DNA of 64,000 nt from contig CM039514.1 of assembly GCA_022432975.1 (NCBI GenBank), forward strand, positions 6,555,519 to 6,619,518. Reading direction: 5' to 3'. Both the position numbers and the translations under genes were made by a program. The notes beneath the pieces are model-generated. The model made no database searches. It saw only the letters and a list, made by a program, of their open reading frames with translations, and was not told where the DNA came from. Source of the DNA: Begonia masoniana. Lineage: Eukaryota; Streptophyta; Magnoliopsida; Cucurbitales; Begoniaceae. Below are positions 57,425-64,000 of the stretch, piece after piece. Each line of letters opens with the position of its first letter. Within the stretch, counting starts at the first letter, position 1.

Positions 57425-59875
57425 TGTAACACCCGACATTTCAGCCAGGTGATTTCCTGACCATTTTTAATTGTCACCCTTTTATTTAACCTTTATGATT
57501 TAAATTTATTGTTAAGACAAATTTATTACAAGTTGAGTAAAACTAGGTTGGGTGGCAGATTTGTAATTAAGATTGATGGATTAGGTATAAATAGAAAATA
57601 GAAACCTTAAGTCTCATTTAAACCTTACTGTAGCCGACACACACTTTCCTCTTCGATTTCTCCCCTCCCCTGAGCTCTTTCTCAGCCGGCGACTCCATCA
57701 CTAACGAACAATTTCTCCAGTATCCACTCCGATAACCCACATTCGAGGTAAGATTCAGACAATGTAGTTGTTGAGTAGTTACTTAGAGCTCTGTTTTTAG
57801 CTAGAAACCCGAAGCCCAGATTCTGTAAAGGCAGAGTAAAATAGGAACATTGTTAAGCTGAGCTTGATAATAGCATTACCGATTTGAATCTGAATGTCTG
57901 GAATCTTGGAGCTTAACCCACGCGCACAAGGTGCTTGACGGAAAGGACTAAGAAATATAGATCTTATGATGACATTTAGTTAGGACTTTACTGGTTTTGA
58001 GTTTAAGTTATTTGGGATTTTATTTTAACTATGATTATGAAATGTCATAGGCAAGGAAAGCTCAAGTGAAGGTGCTGCTCAGCTAAGGAATCCAGGTAAG
58101 TGAATGTATTAAGATTCCGGCCAATAGGGCCCTACATCACAAGGATATTAAGTTGGTTTTAAGTGTCTGATGTTTACCTTATGTAGTAAGTTTGTCTGTG
58201 CTTGGATGACTTGTTGATGCTTAAGAGTTATGTTTGGTGATGATCCCATGGTAGTTGTGAAATTGTCTGCTCTAGTATGTTTCCTGTTATAGCTTGATGA
58301 TTTAAGAGTATACATGTCATGCATCATGATTTACTTCTCAAGCATATGAAAATGTTTTATGAGCATGTTTTTCCCATGAACAAGATATGAAAACGAATAT
58401 GAAACTTATGAAACCGGATTGGGTGAGGGTTGGGGGCGGTTAGACTCATGACACTATCCTGGCAAGGGGGATCATGATTACGGCCCGCAAGGGACTAAGA
58501 ACACAATCACAATCAACCCCAAATCCTCCCTAAATCCATACGATGTAAATGATGAATACGAACAAGAACAAGAACAAGAATAAGATCAAGAACAAGAAAA
58601 GAAAATGATCATGATTTTCTCTCAGTTATGCATTCATGAACTCATAATAGTTTGCATACCTTACTAAGCCTTTGGCTTACAATTACACCTTATGATGTAG
58701 GTGAAGAATATCCAGGTGAGGATTTCAAAGTCAATGAGGAAGTCTAGGATTGGTTGCTGGAAGGTGCTCAAGGTGCAAGTCTGTGGCTGGATGGTGATGG
58801 ATACTCTGGTTTATGCTCTATGAATATTAATAATGATTTTTAATATAGAAATATAAGTAGAATGAAGTTATTTTATAGTACTGGAATTTGAAATTGTCTG
58901 GATGTTTACTAGATTGAGGATGGTACAAATCATTGAATATCTTTTGTTTAAGACTTCCGCTATATGTACTCTGAGGGAACCATTGATTTCTGTTTATAGA
59001 AATGTTAAGTCTAGAAAGTTTGAGACTTGTTTATGATCATGTCTATTGGGAGAGGTTGTTTAGCCTTGCCGGAAGATGTAGCGTATTTGTCGTCGGCAGA
59101 TGTAGTGTAGTCCATCGGAAGATGTAGTATATTGAGTCACCGGAAGATGAAAATGTTATTTTTGCCTTACCGGAAGATGTAGCGTATTTGTCGTCGGCAG
59201 ATGTAGTGTAGTCCATCGGAAGATGTAGTATATTGAGTCACCGGAAGATGAAAATGTTATTTTTGCCTTACCGGAAGATGTAGCGTATTTGTCGTCGGCA
59301 GATGTAGTGTAGTCCATCGGAAGATGTAGTATACTGAGTCACCGGAAGATGAAAATATTATTTTTGCCTTACCGGAAGATGTAGCGTATTTGTCGTCGGC
59401 AGATGTAGTGTAGTCCATCGGAAGATGTAGTATATTGAGTCACCGGAAGATGAAAATGTTATTTTTGCCTTACCGGAAGATGTAGCGTACACGTCATCGG
59501 CAGACGCAGCTTGTTTATCTGTCGGCTGACGTCATCGGCAGATGCAGTTTGTATATCTGCCGATGAATGTTTAATGAATCACGTGAAATGCACATGATAA
59601 CCGGAAGGTGTAGCCTTAATGTATCGGTAGATGTGAGCCCTCTTCTACCTTGTCGTTTAGTGAACGGCAGATGAGAGTGAAGTTTTGTCATTAAGTTCGA
59701 CAGATGCCCTTGGGTTTTAAATCCCCCAGCCAAATGTCTTATTCTATTGTCTAGGTACTAAATGTCACTACAGAATTAGTATTTCCGCTGCATGGTTCAA
59801 AAAAAAAAAATATAAAAAAGTGAAAGGATTGAGTAAAGTCATGAATTACGTGGCGATCCTTCCCGGGTCGTTACA
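57425..59875 (+). repeat. 5' LTR of the young gypsy element
   Basis: 2451 bp, TGTAACACCCGACATTT to GGGTCGTTACA, followed by AATT and the PBS. The inverted repeat TAAGCC-TTT-GGCTTA is at 58665-58679, a GGGCCCTAC block is near 58127, and the 101-bp array is at 59063-59480. A copia-like word CCTTGTCGTTTAGTGAACGG lies near 59648-59667. Confidence 0.9.
59063..59480. repeat. 101-bp tandem array in gypsy LTR
   Basis: Four full units starting at 59063, 59164, 59265 and 59366 and a partial fifth at 59467. Each unit has four CGG(A/C)AGATG words (ACCGGAAGATGTAGCG, TCGGCAGATGTAGTG, TCGGAAGATGTAGTAT, ACCGGAAGATGAAAA). The copies are almost identical. Confidence 0.93.
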
Positions 59876-59879
59876 ATTA

Positions 59880-59891
59880 TGGTATCAGAGC
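59880..59891 (+). other. Primer-binding site of the young gypsy element
   Basis: TGGTATCAGAGC, complementary to the 3' end of initiator tRNA-Met, four bases after the LTR end. Confidence 0.93.
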
Positions 59892-60036
59892 TAAACCAGG
59901 TTCTAAAATCGGTTCTGTAGACTGCCTCTCAGCACAGATCGCCACCTGAGTACTCTCCAACAACTGTAAGTGTTTACGATTCTAGTAATGTCATTAAGTT
60001 AAGATGTGTTTATAATTATTGTCCTGGAATCTCAAG

Positions 60037-63000
60037 ATGGTAAGAGGTCAACAGAGCGAGACCCGTGAGGATAGCAATGCCATTGCTCAGCTGACAGAGT
60101 TGGTCATGCGCCAATCTCGCCAGATCGAACAGATGAGGGAGGAACAGGGAAATTCTAGCTCGAATACAACTCATGACAATGGGAGTGAGCATTTTCACCG
60201 TCTTCAACCTCCAGTTTTTTATGGTCAGGTTTCGGACCCCATCTATGCTGAGGAATGGATCCGGAAAGTGGAGGACATGTTTAAGTATGCTAAGGTCGAG
60301 GATGGAGATAAGGTCACATGCGCCGTTTTTCATCTTGCATTGGGTGCAAGGCATTGGTGGGATTCTATCCAAAGTACTGTCAATGCAGAAACCATGACCT
60401 GGGATATGTTCAGGACTGCCTTCTTTGACAAGTATTTCAATAGGACTGTTCGGGCCAACAAGAAGAAGGAGTTTATGAATTTACGCCAGACTGGCTCTGT
60501 GACGGATTATATATGCAAGTTTGAGACTTTATCACGGTTTGCTCCCCGCTTGGTTGAAGATGATGAGGACAAGATCTACCAGTTTGTTCAAGGACTGAAG
60601 TCAAGCTTGTTTATGAAGGTGAAGACTGCTGGGATACATAATATACCATATGGAGAAGTGACGACTAAGGCCTTAGAATTGGAAGAGGCTGAGATGACAA
60701 CTTATGCACAACGTGAGCCACCTAAGAAATTCACCAAGGAAGTTCAGCCGCCGCCGCGACAGAACAGAGGATGGCAACCCCAGCAGAACAGGGGCCAACA
60801 ACAACAGCAGGGTATTAAGAGGCCCTCCAATCCAAATGATGACCAAGGAAGAGGAAAGCGACCTCTAGCTCCCCTATGTTTTACCTGCCGGAAGAATCAC
60901 CATGGTGAATGTAAGTTATATTCTGGCCGTTGCTTTAAATGTGACAAGGTTGGACACGTAGCCAGAGACTGCCCCATGCCATCAGACCCGAATCGAATCA
61001 GGATAGCACCAAGAGTCTATGCTTTGATAGAGGATGATGATGCGGAACCGCACACGGTCATATCAGGTACCATTATGATTTGTGATTTTTCTGCTTATAC
61101 ACTTATTGATACGGGAGCCACACACTCATTCATAGCAACCCTGTTTGTGTGTAAGCATAAGTTAGAACTTTCACCAGCTGATAAACCGTATAAGGTTATG
61201 TTACCATCAGGGAAGTCTTTACATTCTGAACAGATGTTGAAAGGCGATGTTCTGTCCTTAGGGGATAAGGAGTTATATGTAGAACTGATTATGATTGACA
61301 TGAAGGGATATGAGATTATTCTAGGAATGGATTGGTTATTCAGGCACTATGCCACAATAAGTTGTAGGTCTGGATTAGTTGAGTTTCGACCCCCAAATGG
61401 AGATCGTTATACCTTCCAAGCTATCCCAAAGTTAAGTAAAATACCGATCATAACTTCTCTGGAGGCTCAACGGATATTGAAAGATGGTTGTGAATGTTAC
61501 CTAGCTAGTGTAATAGACACCCGAGTGAAGAATAAGATAGAGTTACAAGATATTCCTATAGTTCAAGAGTTTCCTGAAGCATTCTTGGACGATTTGCCCG
61601 AGTTACCACCGGACAGAGAAATAGAATTTGCGATTGATACATACCCCGGGGCATTACCTATATCTAAGAACCCTTACCGAATGGCACCTGTTGAGTTAAA
61701 GGAATTGAAAGTCCAACTACATGAATTAGTTGACAAGGGATTTATACGTTCTAGTAGTTCTCCCTGGGGTGCACCTGTTCTTTTCGTTAAAAAGAATGAT
61801 GGTTCTCTTAGGATGTGTATAGACTACAGAGAACTAAACAAGTTGACAGTCAAGAATAAGTATCCTTTACCCCGGATTGATGACCTGTTTGACCAACTAC
61901 AAGGAGCTAAGGTATTCTCAAAGATTGACTTACGATCGGGATATTACCAACTGAAGGTTAAAGAGGGACCAAAGACAGCCTTCAGAACCCGCTACGGACA
62001 CTATGAGTTTCTTGTAATGTCATTTGGACTGACTAACGCACCTGCAGCTTTCATGGACTTGATGAACCGAGTGTTTCGTGAGTACTTGGATAAGTTTGTG
62101 ATTGTGTTTATAGATGATATTTTAATATACTCACAGACTGAAGCCGACCATGCAGAACATTTGAGGATAGTTTTATCAACCCTAAAACAGCAGCAACTTT
62201 ATGCCAAGTTGTCCAAATGTGAATTTTGGTTGGATAAGGTTAACTTTTTAGGTCATGTCATTTCTGCTGAGGGCATATCAGTAGATCCAATTAAGATTCA
62301 GGCTGTTAAGGATTGGCCACAGCCAAAGAATGTCAGTGAAGTCCGTAGTTTCCTTGGTTTGGCAGGTTACTATAGGAAGTTCATTAAGGGGTTCTCTATG
62401 ATAGCTAAGCCTCTGACGAATTTAACCAAGAAGGACCATAAGTATTCTTGGGCTGAAGCTTGTGAGAATAGCTTCCAGACATTAAAGTCGAAGTTAACAA
62501 CAGCCCCTGTACTGACCCTCCCAACCGAAGAAGGGAAGTTTAGTGTTTACTGTGATGCATCTAAAGTTTGTTTAGGATGTGTTCTGATGCAAGAGGGTAA
62601 AGTTGTGGCGTATGCCTCTAGGCAGTTAAAGAGTTATAAACGGAACTACCCCACCCATGATTTGGAATTAGCCGCAGTTGTTTTTGCCTTAAAAATTTGG
62701 AGACATTACTTGTATGACCAGCAATGTGAAGTGTTTTCTGACCATAAAAGTCTGAGGTACCTCTTCACTCAGAAGGAATTGAACATGAGACAGAGGCGAT
62801 GGTTGGAATTTGTTAAAGATTACGACTTTGAGATCAAGTATCACCCGGGGAAGGCAAATTCTGTAGCTGACGCATTGAGTAGAATGTCAACAACAATGCA
62901 GCCCGCTGTATCAAGCATGTCTGCACTTTTGAGGACAGAAGTTCAGAGGTTCGAATTGGACATAGTTTCAGAGTTGTCAACCTTACTTGCAGAATTGACC

Positions 63001-64000
63001 ATTCAACCAACGATTCTGGAAAAGATCAAAGAAGCACAACAGAGGGATTCAGAAGAGAATAACAGTATGATGAACAAGTTGAAAGATGATCCCTCCGAGT
63101 TCAGTCTCTCCATGGATGGGATTTTGAGGTTTAGAACTCGATGGTATGTCCCTAATGACGAGAGATTGCGTAAGTTAATCTTGGATGAGGCACATTCATC
63201 TTCTTTTTCTATACATCCTGGCAGCACCAAGATGTATCGAGACCTGAAGTTACTGTATTGGTGGCCTAACCTTAAGAGGGATGTTGCTAGGCATGTAGAG
63301 TCTTGCTTAGTATGTCAACAAGTTAAAGCCGAGCACCAACGTCCAGGAGGTACCCTTCAGCCTTTACCTATTCCCGAATGGAAGTGGGAAAACATTGCCA
63401 TGGATTTTGTTGTAGGTTTACCTAAGACAGTTAGAGGACATGACAGTATATGGGTTGTGATTGATAGGATGACAAAGTCAGCTCATTTTATACCTGTGAG
63501 AATGAATTACTCCATGGACCAGCTTGCTGACCTTTATGTTCAGGAAATTATTAGACTACATGGGATTCCCGTATCTATTGTTTCTGATCGTGACCCCAGG
63601 TTCACCTCACGGTTTTGGAAGAGTTTACAAGGTACATTAGGTACAAAGTTATCTTTCAGCACCGCTTTTCACCCGCAGACAGATGGCCAATCTGAGAGGA
63701 CCATTCAGATACTTGAGGATATGCTGAGAGCTTGTGTGCTAGACTTTCAGACAACGTGGAATAGACACTTACCTCTGATTGAGTTTTCTTACAACAACAG
63801 TTATCAGTCCACTATTGGTATGGCACCCTATGAAGCTTTGTATGGCAGAAAATGTCAATCACCTCTATATTGGGATGAGGTTGGTGAAGAAAAACTTCTA
63901 GGACCCGAAATCCTTCAGCAGATGTCAGATAAGATTTCTGTTATCAGGAAAAGAATCGTGACTGCACAAAGCCGGCATAAATGTTATGCAGATCGAAGGA
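60037..64000 (+). CDS. Ty3/gypsy gag-pol polyprotein (partial, uninterrupted)
   Basis: One frame from the ATG at 60037 to the window edge, over 1,320 codons without a stop. Gag domain ([31 protein letters not shown]) with two zinc knuckles near residues 281 and 300 ([26 protein letters not shown]). Protease [11 protein letters not shown] near residue 355. RT with [34 protein letters not shown] and the catalytic FIDDILIYS near residue 691. RNase [12 protein letters not shown] near 839. Integrase zinc region near 1050 and core residues in [17 protein letters not shown] and DGQSERT near 1120-1220. The segment [18 protein letters not shown] appears two residues shorter than usual between KE and PKTAF. 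Otherwise it looks competent, making this the most intact retroelement here. Function: replication and integration of the element. Confidence 0.95.
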   Translation, partial: MVRGQQSETREDSNAIAQLTELVMRQSRQIEQMREEQGNSSSNTTHDNGSEHFHRLQPPVFYGQVSDPIYAEEWIRKVEDMFKYAKVEDGDKVTCAVFHLALGARHWWDSIQSTVNAETMTWDMFRTAFFDKYFNRTVRANKKKEFMNLRQTGSVTDYICKFETLSRFAPRLVEDDEDKIYQFVQGLKSSLFMKVKTAGIHNIPYGEVTTKALELEEAEMTTYAQREPPKKFTKEVQPPPRQNRGWQPQQNRGQQQQQGIKRPSNPNDDQGRGKRPLAPLCFTCRKNHHGECKLYSGRCFKCDKVGHVARDCPMPSDPNRIRIAPRVYALIEDDDAEPHTVISGTIMICDFSAYTLIDTGATHSFIATLFVCKHKLELSPADKPYKVMLPSGKSLHSEQMLKGDVLSLGDKELYVELIMIDMKGYEIILGMDWLFRHYATISCRSGLVEFRPPNGDRYTFQAIPKLSKIPIITSLEAQRILKDGCECYLASVIDTRVKNKIELQDIPIVQEFPEAFLDDLPELPPDREIEFAIDTYPGALPISKNPYRMAPVELKELKVQLHELVDKGFIRSSSSPWGAPVLFVKKNDGSLRMCIDYRELNKLTVKNKYPLPRIDDLFDQLQGAKVFSKIDLRSGYYQLKVKEGPKTAFRTRYGHYEFLVMSFGLTNAPAAFMDLMNRVFREYLDKFVIVFIDDILIYSQTEADHAEHLRIVLSTLKQQQLYAKLSKCEFWLDKVNFLGHVISAEGISVDPIKIQAVKDWPQPKNVSEVRSFLGLAGYYRKFIKGFSMIAKPLTNLTKKDHKYSWAEACENSFQTLKSKLTTAPVLTLPTEEGKFSVYCDASKVCLGCVLMQEGKVVAYASRQLKSYKRNYPTHDLELAAVVFALKIWRHYLYDQQCEVFSDHKSLRYLFTQKELNMRQRRWLEFVKDYDFEIKYHPGKANSVADALSRMSTTMQPAVSSMSALLRTEVQRFELDIVSELSTLLAELTIQPTILEKIKEAQQRDSEENNSMMNKLKDDPSEFSLSMDGILRFRTRWYVPNDERLRKLILDEAHSSSFSIHPGSTKMYRDLKLLYWWPNLKRDVARHVESCLVCQQVKAEHQRPGGTLQPLPIPEWKWENIAMDFVVGLPKTVRGHDSIWVVIDRMTKSAHFIPVRMNYSMDQLADLYVQEIIRLHGIPVSIVSDRDPRFTSRFWKSLQGTLGTKLSFSTAFHPQTDGQSERTIQILEDMLRACVLDFQTTWNRHLPLIEFSYNNSYQSTIGMAPYEALYGRKCQSPLYWDEVGEEKLLGPEILQQMSDKISVIRKRIVTAQSRHKCYADRR

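Larger units (their letters stand above)
57425..64000 (+). mobile_element. Ty3/gypsy element, young, 3' end outside the window
   Basis: 5' LTR 57425-59875, PBS 59880-59891, then one gag-pol frame open to the right edge. No second LTR is in the window, so no TSD can be checked. LTR type (TGTAACACCCGACATTT start, about 2.45 kb) and polyprotein words point to the Tekay/Del-like branch of chromoviruses (inferred; the diagnostic chromodomain would lie beyond the edge). It appears to have inserted into the LTR of the older gypsy element. Confidence 0.9.

Noticed and set aside
1..64000. tRNA, snoRNA or microRNA genes
   Set aside because: I looked for tRNA-like box A/B pairs and obvious long hairpins by eye and found only retroelement primer-binding sites and LTR palindromes; a tRNAscan or small-RNA mapping would be decisive.

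Overview
This window is nuclear DNA of a flowering plant, almost certainly a eudicot. The host genes have small exons and AT-rich introns, and they match plant families: GDSL esterase/lipases, the Mediator subunit MED32, a CC-NBS-LRR resistance gene of the RPS2/At4g27190 type, a BUD31/G10 splicing-factor relative and an ASCH-domain gene. The species cannot be named from the sequence. Well over half of the window is transposable elements, many nested, and most boundaries could be fixed by exact target-site duplications (TSDs).

Layout. 1-8203: two head-to-tail GDSL esterase/lipase genes on the minus strand, the first running off the left edge, with a 2.7-kb solo LTR between them. 8204-16300: AT-rich intergenic DNA holding one solo LTR (10091-14863) that was itself hit by a second copy of the same family (11046-13449). 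16300-17890: MED32 on the plus strand. 17910-29804: a SIRE-type Ty1/copia element on the minus strand with an env-like third ORF, decayed, carrying another solo LTR of its own family inside its 5' LTR. 30533-34945: a three-exon CC-NBS-LRR gene on the minus strand. 35716-49647: a BUD31 locus that is now a pseudogene. Its 5' UTR is split by an 11.75-kb Ty3/gypsy (Reina-like) element at 35873-47626, which has itself been hit by a hAT element, a Cassandra solo LTR and a second gypsy LTR that contains a third. A 320-bp TRIM sits in the first BUD31 intron. 52097-54475: six 3' exons of an ASCH-domain gene on the minus strand, with a complete Cassandra TRIM (LTRs carrying 5S rRNA-like sequence) in one intron. 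54886-57424: decayed gag and LTR of a further gypsy element. 57425-64000: 5' LTR, primer-binding site and an uninterrupted gag-pol frame of a young Ty3/gypsy element that leaves the window on the right.

The least explained structure is inside the LTRs. Unrelated retrotransposon families here (Ty1/copia SIRE and at least two or three Ty3/gypsy families) share the same short words in tandem arrays: CGG-N-(A/G)-GATG, and a longer word around TTGTCGTTTAGTGA. One LTR family also packs eight or nine exact TGACGTCA palindromes (bZIP-type sites) into about 350-500 bp. A second signal is a short inverted repeat at a fixed place in four LTR families whose two arms change together, which suggests a constrained RNA or DNA hairpin. 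Host genes and elements do not form pathways together; the functional theme is TE-driven remodelling of genes (intron expansion, 5' UTR disruption, pseudogenisation).
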